Origin: a virus
Reading direction: 5' to 3' (one strand)
IMG/VR virus record: IMGVR_UViG_3300032898_000133
Coordinates: 1-28,794 of that record
DNA: 28,794 nucleotides
Shown here piece by piece: positions 1 through 7,032 of the stretch. The notes under the pieces are model-generated. The model ran no database searches. It worked only from the letters and a program-made list of their open reading frames with translations, and was not told the DNA's origin. Within the stretch, counting starts at the first letter, position 1; each line of letters starts with the position of its first letter. The position numbers and the translations under genes were made by a program.

Positions 1-170
1 CCTTGTGAGGGTCCCCGGGCTGCACGCAATGCGGGGATTTCCCGCTAGCTCAACGGCCGCGCAGGCAGCGGCCCTTGATCACCTTGACCGCATAGCCAGG
101 GAGCAGGCGGCGCGGCCTGTCACGACAGCGCTTCCTGTCATCCGCACGATCCCATTTGAGAGGAACCCTG
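1..170. other. Left edge: no supported gene
   Basis: No complete gene can be supported here. The glycosyltransferase frame is open back to GTG 5 and ATG 29, but its translation upstream of about position 296 overlaps the 42-aa reading frame at 171 and, from about position 170 on, becomes Arg/Gly/Pro-rich like an out-of-frame read. Frame 1 ends in a stop at 46-48 and could be the last 15 codons of a gene to the left. Just before 171 is a short inverted repeat, CTGTC-AC-GACAG, near a second CCTGTCA; it may be a regulatory site for the operon, but this is weak. Confidence 0.3.
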
Positions 171-299
171 ATGCACTTCCTGAGCGCGCTGTCCGGGGCG
201 GGGACGGTCTCGGCCCTCAGCGCCTGCGCCCTGGTGGCCATCGCCGCGACGGTGATACGGGTGCTCTGGCGCCGGGGCACGACCCCCTGGGACGCCTGA
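171..299 (+). CDS. 42-aa single-pass membrane peptide, first gene of the plus operon
   Basis: This small ORF starts at ATG 171, preceded by a good ribosome binding site (AGAGGAA, five bases upstream). It encodes 42 residues: a short polar start, a hydrophobic stretch from about residue 11 to 32 (GTVSALSACALVAIAATVI), then a basic tail with RR. That is the profile of a single transmembrane helix with the C-terminus inside. Its TGA stop overlaps the likely start of the polysaccharide synthase by the CTGA arrangement, so the two are probably translationally coupled and the peptide may be a small accessory subunit of the synthase. The function is inferred from position only. The competing reading is that the larger overlapping frame runs through, but that frame looks non-coding here. 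Confidence 0.55.
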   Translation: MHFLSALSGAGTVSALSACALVAIAATVIRVLWRRGTTPWDA

Positions 300-1639
300 G
301 CGCCGGCTACTCCAGGCTGCGGACGGCAGTCCTCCTCGCCCTTAGCGCGGCCGGGACCGGGGCGCTCGCATGGCGCCACGCCGGCGACGTGGCAGCCGGC
401 GACAGGCTGGGCGACGTGTGGATCGGACTGTCGGCCATCCTCGCCGCGATCCAGGTGCTGGCATGGGCCGACAGGCGCAAGACCGCGGCGGCCGGGCCGC
501 AGCGGGAGCTTGACGCGCTGAGGGTGACGGTGAATGTCCCGGTTTACAACGAGGACCCGGAGGCGCTGCGGCTCGTGGCGCTTGCCCTGGCGAGGCAGAC
601 CCGGCCCCCGCAGCGGGTGGACTTCGTTGACGACGGGTCGGACAAGTTCGGCTACCAGGACGTGCGGGAAGACCTGGAGCTGCTGTCCCTGCAGTACCCG
701 GCAACCGAGTTCCGGTGGGTCCGCACCGAGCGGGGGCCTGAGTCAGGCAAGCGGTCCGCGCAGGCTGTCACCTTCCGCGCCGACCCCGGTGCTGACATCT
801 TCGCCACCATCGACTCCGACACCATCCTTGATCCGCGGGCTGTCGAGGAGGGCCTGAGGGCGTTCGCTGATCCTCGCGTCCAGTCCGTGGCCGCCATGCT
901 GCTGGTGTTCAACGCCCGGCGCAACCTGCTCACGGCGCTGACAGAGATCTGGCTGTGCACCTACCAGCTGGGCGTCCGGGCCGCATGGTCCCGGCTGGGA
1001 TGCGTGCTGGTGAACTCGGGCGGCCTGGCGTTCTACCGTGCCGGGGTGGTGCGGGAGGCGCTTCCCGCTTACCTGGGGGAGACCTTCAGGGGGCGCCGGG
1101 TCGGCTACAGCGATGACGCGATGCTGACGTTCTTCGCGATGCTGCGCGGGCGGACAGTGCAGCAGCCGACCTGCTTCGCGTTCACGATCATGCCGGAGAA
1201 GGCTGGCCACCACGTGCGGCAGCAGCTGCGGTGGATGCGCGGGAACGTGATCCGCACGTTCTGGTGGTTCCGCTACCTGTCGCCGCTGCGGCTGGGCTGG
1301 TGGCTGGCCGCAGCAGCGTGGGCGACTTTCGCGCTGACCACGGTGCTGCTGGTCCTTGTCGCCGCCGTGCCGGCCGCAGAAGGCCACGTGCCGCCGGTGC
1401 CGTCGCCATGGGCGCTGGCCGGGCTCAGCTACCTGGTCAGCCTGCGGGCGCTCCTGGTCAGGCGCGGTGACCAGTCGCTGGCCGCGAGGCTGGCCGCGTA
1501 CGCTTGCGCTCCCCTGATCACCGCATGGTCGATGCTCGTGCTCCGCGCGCTGCGCCTGTGGTCTCTCCTCACCGTCGCCGAGTCGTCATGGGGAACCCGG
1601 TCAGACGTCGAGGTCACGGTGTCCGGGGGCAGGCCGTGA
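296..1639 (+). CDS. Processive family-2 glycosyltransferase (polysaccharide synthase, hyaluronan/cellulose-synthase-like)
   Basis: This is an integral-membrane GT2 enzyme of about 447 aa (numbering from the CTG at 296). Two N-terminal transmembrane helices lie at about residues 10-30 and 42-62, then the cytosolic catalytic domain begins with VTVNVPVYNED. The nucleotide-sugar/metal DSD motif is at 173-175, the catalytic-base motif SDDAML at about 272-277, and the processivity motif QQLRW at 309-313. Three more hydrophobic helices follow. This set (D,D,D,QxxRW plus C-terminal membrane helices) is typical of enzymes that both polymerise and extrude a polysaccharide; the sugar cannot be read from sequence. 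The frame is open back to GTG 5, but 296 (CTG overlapping the previous TGA) fits the coupled style of this operon; GTG 389 or 416 would cut off the first helix. The start is uncertain, the family is not. The next gene, a GH26-like lipoprotein, overlaps by four bases. Confidence 0.87.
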   Translation: MSAGYSRLRTAVLLALSAAGTGALAWRHAGDVAAGDRLGDVWIGLSAILAAIQVLAWADRRKTAAAGPQRELDALRVTVNVPVYNEDPEALRLVALALARQTRPPQRVDFVDDGSDKFGYQDVREDLELLSLQYPATEFRWVRTERGPESGKRSAQAVTFRADPGADIFATIDSDTILDPRAVEEGLRAFADPRVQSVAAMLLVFNARRNLLTALTEIWLCTYQLGVRAAWSRLGCVLVNSGGLAFYRAGVVREALPAYLGETFRGRRVGYSDDAMLTFFAMLRGRTVQQPTCFAFTIMPEKAGHHVRQQLRWMRGNVIRTFWWFRYLSPLRLGWWLAAAAWATFALTTVLLVLVAAVPAAEGHVPPVPSPWALAGLSYLVSLRALLVRRGDQSLAARLAAYACAPLITAWSMLVLRALRLWSLLTVAESSWGTRSDVEVTVSGGRP

Positions 1640-2529
1640 GGCGGCTGGCGCTGGTCGCCGCGACAGCGGTCCTGGTGACCGGGTGCACCAGCGCCGCCTC
1701 GTCATCGGGCGCCTCTCCTTCGCCGGCGCCGGCCGTCACGGCCAGCGGGTGCCTCCTGGGCCTCGCGGCGCCGGCGGGAGGCGCTGGCGCGTTCACCGCG
1801 GCAACCGGGGCGCATCCTGATGTCCTCGCCCAGTACGCGCAGCCGCAGGACCGGCTTGTCATCCCGCCGGCCGGGGTGATGCCGCTGCTGAGCCTCGCGA
1901 CTACGCAGCCGCCTGTGCAGGTGCTGGCCGGCGCCGACGACGACGCCCTGACGCGGCTCGGCCAGGAGATCGCCGCCTACGAGAGGCCCGTGGTCGTGAG
2001 CATCGACCCGGAGGCGAACGGCCCGTGGTACAGCTACGGGACACGGAAGGCGAGCCCGGCCCAGTACGTCGCCCTCTACCGCCACGTCCACGACGTCCTG
2101 CAGCAGGCCGGGGCGCGGAACGTCACCTGGGCATGGACGATCAGCAACAGCCCGCCGATCACCCATCCGTCGCTGCTGAGGTCCCTGTACCCGGGGGAGG
2201 CGTACGTGGACTGGATTGGCATCGACGGGTACTTCATCGGGTCGGAGGACAGCTGGCAGCAGGTCTTCGGGCGCGTCCTCGGCGAGGTCCGCCAGTTCAC
2301 CGGGAAGCCGTTCCTGATCACCGAGACCAGCGTGCAGTCCGGCCCGCAGGCCGCCCAGTGGGTGCGGGAGCTGTTCGCGGGAGTCGAGTCCACCCCTGGC
2401 ATCGTCGGCTTCGTCTGGTTCGACTACGACAAGGCCGCCGAGAACAGGGACGACTGGCGGATCGAGGACGACCCCGCGGCCCTCGCCGCGTTCAGGGCAG
2501 CCATCCGCCAGTACGGGGAGGGATCGTGA
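1636..2529 (+). CDS. Secreted lipoprotein with GH26-like (beta-mannanase family) glycoside hydrolase domain
   Basis: The GTG start at 1636 overlaps the synthase stop (GTGA). The product has 297 residues. The N-terminus is a lipoprotein signal: RR, a hydrophobic core, and the lipobox LVTG-C with Cys17. A Ser/Ala/Pro linker follows. The remainder looks like a TIM-barrel GH26 domain: DPEANGPWY, with Glu126 as probable acid/base (family pattern HEMNGxWY; here the first positions differ), WAWTISN, YVDWIGIDGYF, and ITETSV with Glu230 as probable nucleophile, then FVWFDYDK. GH26 enzymes cleave beta-1,4- or beta-1,3-linked glycans such as mannan. A membrane-anchored hydrolase coupled to a processive synthase resembles exopolysaccharide loci, where a hydrolase trims or releases the polymer. 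A role in degrading host surface glycan is the alternative. Activity is inferred. Confidence 0.82.
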   Translation: MRRLALVAATAVLVTGCTSAASSSGASPSPAPAVTASGCLLGLAAPAGGAGAFTAATGAHPDVLAQYAQPQDRLVIPPAGVMPLLSLATTQPPVQVLAGADDDALTRLGQEIAAYERPVVVSIDPEANGPWYSYGTRKASPAQYVALYRHVHDVLQQAGARNVTWAWTISNSPPITHPSLLRSLYPGEAYVDWIGIDGYFIGSEDSWQQVFGRVLGEVRQFTGKPFLITETSVQSGPQAAQWVRELFAGVESTPGIVGFVWFDYDKAAENRDDWRIEDDPAALAAFRAAIRQYGEGS

Positions 2530-3065
2530 AGCTGATCGTCCCCGCGCAGGCCGTCCCGGTCCTGTACCTGGACATTGACGGCACTGTCCGCAAGGGGAAG
2601 GACGAGCTGGGCCGGTTCGTTAACGGGCCGGCCGACGTCGAGGTGTTCCCCGAGGCCGTGGAGATGATGCGCCGCTGGCGGCGCGGCGGAGGACGGATCA
2701 TCGGCGTGTCCAACCAGGGCGGCATCGCGCTCGGGCTGGTGACGCTCCAGGACGTCGCCGCCGCCATGGCGGAGACGCACCGTCAGGCCGGAGAGCTGTT
2801 CGACAAGATCGCCTGGTGCTCCCACCACCCGGACGCGGCCAACCCGGAGATGGCCCGCTGCTGGTGCCGCAAGCCGTCACCAGGGCTGCTCATCGAGGCG
2901 GCGCTTGGGGTCGCCGCAGCCAGCGGCGAGTACTACCCGCCGTACATGGCCGTCATGGTCGGTGACCGGCCAGAGGATCAGCAGTGCGCCAGGATCGCGG
3001 GCCTTGACTTCCAGTGGGCAGCCGAATGGCGCGCGCACGCCAGTGAGCAGCCCGATGACCGGTGA
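2526..3065 (+). CDS. HAD-family phosphatase, GmhB/histidinol-phosphatase type
   Basis: GTG 2526 overlaps the previous stop (GTGA); the product has 179 residues. It carries all four HAD motifs: LDIDGT (nucleophile Asp16, acid Asp18), VSNQGG (motif II, Ser62/Asn63), the motif III Lys116 within CRKPSPG, and GDRPED (motif IV, Asp147). Between motifs II and III is the zinc-site pattern of the GmhB subgroup: Cys98, His100, Cys112 and Cys114. Relatives dephosphorylate heptose bisphosphate or histidinol phosphate. The same fold serves as the 3'-phosphatase of polynucleotide kinases, so with RNA-modifying neighbours a nucleic-acid end-healing role is also possible. The polysaccharide genes upstream favour a sugar phosphate. 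The substrate cannot be settled from sequence. Confidence 0.83.
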   Translation: MKLIVPAQAVPVLYLDIDGTVRKGKDELGRFVNGPADVEVFPEAVEMMRRWRRGGGRIIGVSNQGGIALGLVTLQDVAAAMAETHRQAGELFDKIAWCSHHPDAANPEMARCWCRKPSPGLLIEAALGVAAASGEYYPPYMAVMVGDRPEDQQCARIAGLDFQWAAEWRAHASEQPDDR

Positions 3066-3810
3066 CGGGGCCGTGACTGCCGCGGAGCTCGCGGCCCTGA
3101 AGGCGCACCTGGAAGACGGGCCGCGAGGCCTCGTCCCGGGAGTTCTGACCGACACCGCAGGTCCGCCCCGGGAAGTGGCCGCCTGCCTGCACGTCGTGAG
3201 ACTCCGGCTGGCCGGCCGGGGTAGCTCGCCGGTGATCGCCGTCGACGGCTCCGCGGGCATCATCCCCGCCGCCGACGGCCTCTGCTACGCCGGGGCGGCT
3301 GCGGTCTGCTCCGATGGCCGCGCGCTCGCCGCCTGGTTCACCGTGCCGCTGATGGACCGCCCGGCGATCTTCGCGGAATGGCAGGCACTCCGGCTCGGGC
3401 TGCGGCTCGCGGGCGGCTGCAGTGTGCCAGTCCTGGTGATCACCGACAACCAGGTAGTCGCCACCGAGGCACGGAAGGCGGCCACGGGCGTCTACAACTC
3501 GTTCGCCGTCGGCGCCCACGACCGGCAGGCGCTCGGGGACATCCGCTCAGCCACCGCGCAGGGCATCACCGTGACCATCGCATGGCGGCCTAAGCTCCCA
3601 GCCGACCGCGTCCACAAGACCGCCGCGACCACCCTCGGGCGGGCAGCTCACTCACTCGCATGGTGCGCACGCCGCCTCGCGGCAGACGGCATCTCCCTGG
3701 CCGGCGAGAGAGACTGGCTCACCGGGATCGCCAGCGACGCGCCACGGCGGGGAGAGGCCCTCCGGCAGAAGTACCTGCACCGGTTTGAGGCAGCCGCTCC
3801 GGTGGACTAG
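3055..3810 (+). CDS. RNase H-fold protein
   Basis: The chosen start is ATG 3055, overlapping the phosphatase stop by 11 bases; GTG 3073 is an alternative. The product has 251 residues. The N-terminal 55 residues are helical with no recognised domain. The next part has the order expected of RNase H: a first beta strand VIAVDGS (Asp64), a second strand with small residues, Glu108 in FAEWQALRLGL, and Asp131 in VLVITDNQ. The final helix reads HKTAATTLGR where catalytic RNases H usually have an Asp, so the fourth metal ligand is not obvious. It could be an active nuclease on RNA-DNA hybrids, a nuclease with a different fourth ligand, or a binding protein. Neighbours that act on RNA ends suggest nucleic-acid processing. 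Confidence 0.6.
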   Translation: MTGDGAVTAAELAALKAHLEDGPRGLVPGVLTDTAGPPREVAACLHVVRLRLAGRGSSPVIAVDGSAGIIPAADGLCYAGAAAVCSDGRALAAWFTVPLMDRPAIFAEWQALRLGLRLAGGCSVPVLVITDNQVVATEARKAATGVYNSFAVGAHDRQALGDIRSATAQGITVTIAWRPKLPADRVHKTAATTLGRAAHSLAWCARRLAADGISLAGERDWLTGIASDAPRRGEALRQKYLHRFEAAAPVD

Positions 3811-3868
3811 AGATCTGGGAGCCGCCTGGGACATACTGCCCGTATCGCGCAAGGGGGGATGGCTTGTC

Positions 3869-4477
3869 ATGATTACTGTCGTTTGGTGGCTCATCTGGTA
3901 CGGCGTGGCCGCCGTGTTCGCCTGGGGTGGCGTGCAGCAGGCAGAAGGCGGCGGCGGCCCGGCATGGATGGCTGCCGCCGGCGCCCAGCTCGCGATCGCG
4001 GCCGCGATCGCCGCGGGGACCGCCGTGGCGCAGGCCAGGTACTGCGCGTCTGGTGTCCCCGCGGCACGACGCGAGCTGCTCGCGCTGGCCCGGGCGGCAG
4101 GCGAGGGAACCCGGGTCAGCCCGCGCGATCACCTCGTGCTGTCGGTCAGCGGCCCAGGTGACCGGCGTGCACCCGGCTGGACCGTGACCCGCGTGGACGA
4201 CAGCCAGTACGCCGAGGCCCGGCCCCACGGCAGGATCGTGATGACAGGCGAGATCTTCGCGGTGACGCCCGTCTGGCCCGGGGTCGCCCGCAAGGTGGAA
4301 GGCGTCGCCGGCGTCCGCTACCCCGGCGGCGAGTTCCGGGACGAGACCCCGCCGGCCGAGATGTCATGGCGGGACCTGTGCCGCCTCCTGTACGGGGTAG
4401 CCGCCGCCCGCGGTGCGGACGCAGCCGAGATCAGGGAGCTGGCCGGCCAGCTCCGCGCGGCCGAGCCGCTCGGCTAG
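3869..4477 (+). CDS. Two-TM membrane protein of unknown function
   Basis: ATG 3869 lies ten bases after a purine-rich AAGGGGGG, a reasonable ribosome binding site. The product has 202 residues. Two hydrophobic segments occur at about residues 3-23 (rich in Trp) and 34-56 (Ala/Ile), joined by a Gly-rich loop, followed by a soluble C-terminal domain of about 145 residues ending in a charged helix. No family is recognised. The 58-bp gap before it, the longest so far in this operon, carries no clear promoter. A competing ATG ten bases upstream (3859) opens a different, Arg-rich frame that looks non-coding. Confidence 0.6.
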   Translation: MITVVWWLIWYGVAAVFAWGGVQQAEGGGGPAWMAAAGAQLAIAAAIAAGTAVAQARYCASGVPAARRELLALARAAGEGTRVSPRDHLVLSVSGPGDRRAPGWTVTRVDDSQYAEARPHGRIVMTGEIFAVTPVWPGVARKVEGVAGVRYPGGEFRDETPPAEMSWRDLCRLLYGVAAARGADAAEIRELAGQLRAAEPLG

Positions 4478-4519
4478 CCGGACCGCACCCCGGCCGGGAA
4501 AACGGCTAGCGCGGGCGCG

Positions 4520-4532
4520 GACAATAGGGGGC
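4520..4532 (+). promoter_or_regulatory. Possible -10 element just before the nucleotidyltransferase start
   Basis: GACAAT at 4520-4525 resembles an actinobacterial -10 hexamer and ends seven bases before ATG 4533, which would give a leaderless or nearly leaderless transcript. No convincing -35 is seen. The G-run between hexamer and ATG could instead act as a weak ribosome binding site. This sits in one of the two real gaps in the operon, so an internal promoter is plausible. Confidence 0.4.
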
Positions 4533-5270
4533 ATGCAAGGAGCGGAAGCAGACGACGCTGAGGTGAAGCCGCCGCCGGATGTCCTGCTGTCGGGCATCGT
4601 GGGTTCGACCGCCTACGGGCTTGCGCACGAGGGGTCCGACATTGACCGGCTCGGGGTGTTTGCCGCTCCGACCAGCGCGTTCCACGGGCTGCACCTGCCC
4701 ATCGGGAAGGGCGCCACCTGGGTCAGCAGCAAGCCAGACGCGACCTTCCACGAGGCAGGGAAGCTGGCCGGGCTGTTGCTAAAGGCGAACCCGACCGTCA
4801 CGGAGCTTTTGTTCCTCGGGGACTGGGAAGTGATGACGCCGGAAGGCGAGGCGCTCATCGCGATCCGGAAGTCGTTCCTGTCGGCGAAGCCGGTCCGAGA
4901 CGCGCACCTCGGGTTCTGCACTCAGCAGTTCAAGCGGATCGAGAACCGGGGCGACGGCTCGTTCGCCGCCGACCTGAGGAAGCGAACCGCAAAGCACGCC
5001 CGGCATCTCTGGAGGCTGTGCCGCCAGTGCGTTCAGCTGTGGACCGAGGGGACGCTGACCGTCCGGCTAGACGAGGGCGCCGCAGCAGAGTGCCGGGAGT
5101 TCGGCGAGCGCGTTGAGCTTGGCTACCTCAGCCGGGCGACCGACCTGATCCGGGCGACCGAGGAACTACTCGACTCAACGCCCTGCGCGCTGCCCGGACG
5201 CCCGGACGAGGCTGCGGCCGAGGCATGGCTTCAGGACGTCCGCCGTGCCTACTGGACGGACCGCCCGTGA
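4533..5270 (+). CDS. Predicted nucleotidyltransferase, COG3541 (YcgL)-like
   Basis: The product has 245 residues from ATG 4533. The DNA polymerase beta superfamily signature is clear: LLSGIVGSTAYGLAHEG followed by SDIDRLGVF, giving the GS motif (Gly24, Ser25) and metal ligands Asp36 and Asp38. Further on, KLAGLLLKANPTVTELLFL matches the conserved helical block of the COG3541 group, in which NPT-x-x-ELL is typical. The C-terminal half is helical and charged. Members of this group are often encoded beside RNA-repair genes. Here the gene overlaps a CCA-adding-type enzyme by four bases, which supports RNA 3'-end or tRNA metabolism, although the actual substrate is unknown. Confidence 0.8.
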   Translation: MQGAEADDAEVKPPPDVLLSGIVGSTAYGLAHEGSDIDRLGVFAAPTSAFHGLHLPIGKGATWVSSKPDATFHEAGKLAGLLLKANPTVTELLFLGDWEVMTPEGEALIAIRKSFLSAKPVRDAHLGFCTQQFKRIENRGDGSFAADLRKRTAKHARHLWRLCRQCVQLWTEGTLTVRLDEGAAAECREFGERVELGYLSRATDLIRATEELLDSTPCALPGRPDEAAAEAWLQDVRRAYWTDRP

Positions 5271-6631
5271 CCACGCTGCCGCCCCTCTCCCCGGACGTGG
5301 AGCGAGCCCTGGCCGCCATCCGCAGCGCCGGGGGTCGTCCGATGCTGGTCGGCGGCTGGGTGCGAGACGCCCTGCTGGGCAGCCCGTCCAAGGACATCGA
5401 CGTGGAGGTGTACGGCCTGACGTTCGCCGCCCTGGCGGAGGCCCTGAGCCGGGCCGGGCGGGTGGACGAGGTCGGCAAGAGCTACGGGGTGCTGAAGGTC
5501 CGCGCCGGGAGCAGCGACCTGGACGTGAACGTGCCCCGGCGGGACCGGAAGGTCAGCGACGGGCACCGGGGATTCGACGTCACCCCGGAGATGGCCCTCA
5601 GCTTCGCGGAGGCAAGCGCCCGGCGGGACTTCACGATCAACGCGCTCCTGTACGACCCCCAGACGGGGGACGTCATCGACTGCCACGGGGGCCTTGATGA
5701 CCTTCAGGCCGGGGTGCTGCGGCACACGTCGGAGGCGTTCGCCGAGGACCCGCTGCGGGTCCTGCGCGGAGTCCAGTTCGCGGCCCGGTTCGGGTTCCGG
5801 CTGGCACCCGAGACTGAGCGGCTGTGCTGGCAGCTCCGCGGCACGTACCATGAGCTGTCCGCGGAGCGCGTGTGGGGCGAGTTCGAGAAGATCGGCACCA
5901 GGGGCACCCGCATCACGGCCGCGCTCGCCGTCTTGTCGGGCACCTGGTGGGAACGGCACTTCCCGCAGCTGTCCGCGCTGCACTCCATCCCGCAGGACAC
6001 GCAGTGGCACCCCGAGGGCGACGTCCACGTCCACTCCGGCCTCGCCGCCGACCAGGCCGCGCGGCTCGCCGACGAGGCAGGCCTGGCCGGCACTGACCGG
6101 CTTGTCGTCGTCTTCGCCGCGCTCCTGCACGACCTCGGCAAGGTCACCCGCACGCAGGTCACGGGCGGCCGCATCACCTCGCACGGCCACGCCGAGGCAG
6201 GCGTTGAGCCCGCGGCGGCGTTCCTCCGCTCGATCGGCTGCCCCGAGGGAATCACCGCCCGGATCCTCCCGCTGATCCGGGAGCACATGAACGTCTTCGG
6301 CAGGCCGTCCAGGCCCGCGGTGCGCAGGCTCGCCCGCCGCCTGGTCCCCGCGACCCTCGCCGAGCTCGCGCTCGTGTCCGCCGCCGACTGCAAGGGACGG
6401 GGCAACCCGGACGCGCCCAGCCCGGCCGGTGAGTGGCTGGAGCTCGGCCGGGACCTGCAGGTGACCGAGCGGCCCGCGAAGGGCCTCCTGACCGGCGATC
6501 ACCTGATCGCGGCCGGGATGGTGCCAGGGCCAGCGTTCCGGCCCCTGCTGGCCGAGGCCCTGGCCGCACAGGATGCCGGGGAGTTCAGCGATGAGGCCGG
6601 AGCGGTCCGCTGGCTGGCAGCGCACCGCTAA
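5267..6631 (+). CDS. tRNA nucleotidyltransferase (class II CCA-adding type) with HD domain
   Basis: GTG 5267 overlaps the previous stop (GTGA); the product has 454 residues. The head domain has MLVGGWVRD (Gly29, Gly30), KDIDVEVYG (Asp43 and Asp45, metal ligands), LDVNVPRRD, then RRDFTINALLYD at 119-130 and DPLRVLRGVQFAARFGF at 161-177, the ATP/CTP template region of class II CCA enzymes. Residues about 254-310 form an HD phosphohydrolase-like domain (HVHSG, ALLHDLGK with His288/Asp289, SHGH), an organisation also seen in E. coli Cca. The expected activity is adding or repairing the 3' CCA of tRNA. In a phage this could restore tRNAs damaged by host nucleases. No tRNA gene is visible in the window, so the target would be host tRNA or phage tRNA encoded elsewhere. 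It is the last gene before the hairpin at 6644. Confidence 0.9.
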   Translation: MTTLPPLSPDVERALAAIRSAGGRPMLVGGWVRDALLGSPSKDIDVEVYGLTFAALAEALSRAGRVDEVGKSYGVLKVRAGSSDLDVNVPRRDRKVSDGHRGFDVTPEMALSFAEASARRDFTINALLYDPQTGDVIDCHGGLDDLQAGVLRHTSEAFAEDPLRVLRGVQFAARFGFRLAPETERLCWQLRGTYHELSAERVWGEFEKIGTRGTRITAALAVLSGTWWERHFPQLSALHSIPQDTQWHPEGDVHVHSGLAADQAARLADEAGLAGTDRLVVVFAALLHDLGKVTRTQVTGGRITSHGHAEAGVEPAAAFLRSIGCPEGITARILPLIREHMNVFGRPSRPAVRRLARRLVPATLAELALVSAADCKGRGNPDAPSPAGEWLELGRDLQVTERPAKGLLTGDHLIAAGMVPGPAFRPLLAEALAAQDAGEFSDEAGAVRWLAAHR

Positions 6632-6643
6632 GACGACGAAAGC

Positions 6644-6671
6644 GCCCCCGCCGCCCGAGGGCGGCGGGGGC
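6644..6671. terminator. Strong bidirectional hairpin terminator
   Basis: A perfect 12-bp GC-only stem (GCCCCCGCCGCC, loop CGAG, then the exact complement) lies between the convergent CCA gene and the small minus-strand gene at 6722. No T-run follows on the plus strand; on the minus strand a short GCTTTCGT follows the stem. The position between convergent operons makes shared termination the natural reading. Confidence 0.75.
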
Positions 6672-6721
6672 CTGTAACCATCCAACGCAAGCAAACGGCA
6701 CGGCGTGCCGCAACACAGAGG

Positions 6722-6970
6722 TTACGCGCTGGTGATGGCGGCGAGGACCTGCTGCAGTTCGGTCAGGAGCGGGCCGAGCTTGGCGGCGACCTCAGGGGCG
6801 GCCTCGGCGGCGAGGGCCTCCAGCTTGGGCAGCCACGCCTCCAGGGCCGGGATGAGGGTGCGGGCCTTCTCCGCGTCGGCGAGGGCCTCGCGGAAGCCGG
6901 GGATAACGTGCTCCTCGAACCAGGCGACGACGCCGTGCTTGGGAGCCGGGGCGGGCGTGGGAGTGGTCAT
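6722..6970 (-). CDS. 82-aa helical protein, unknown function
   Basis: The start is ATG 6970, with GGAAGG about eight bases upstream. The product is 82 residues: a Thr/Pro/Ala N-terminus, then charged and hydrophobic heptads through to the end (EALADAEKARTLIPALEAW and onwards), suggesting an amphipathic helix or short coiled coil. It is the last gene of the minus-strand late transcript before the terminator. No family is recognised. Its position just after the papain-like peptidase, which has a similar acidic helical C-terminus, might mean that the two interact, but that is speculative. Confidence 0.65.
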   Translation of the reverse strand: MTTPTPAPAPKHGVVAWFEEHVIPGFREALADAEKARTLIPALEAWLPKLEALAAEAAPEVAAKLGPLLTELQQVLAAITSA

Positions 6971-7032
6971 TCGGTTGCCTTCCTTCGATGGATCCGTAGT
7001 TCGGCCGGGCCGGGCCGTGCGGTCAGTGCGGG

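Noticed and set aside
28-115. A tRNA-like start (GCTAGCTCAACGG) near the left edge
   Set aside because: The D-stem does not pair (GCTC against GCGC), no anticodon stem is formed, and no GTTCRANNC T-loop follows.
5-295. Long N-terminal extension of the glycosyltransferase frame
   Set aside because: It overlaps the well-signalled 42-aa gene, becomes Arg/Gly/Pro-rich over that overlap, and its third-position GC is lower than in the confirmed part.
3859-4161. 100-aa frame starting MACHDYC
   Set aside because: Arg-rich out-of-frame read of the two-TM protein whose start is ten bases further on.
5249-6694. 481-aa open frame on the minus strand
   Set aside because: Antisense shadow of the CCA-adding enzyme gene, which carries full family motifs; the antisense translation is Gly/Arg/Val low-complexity.
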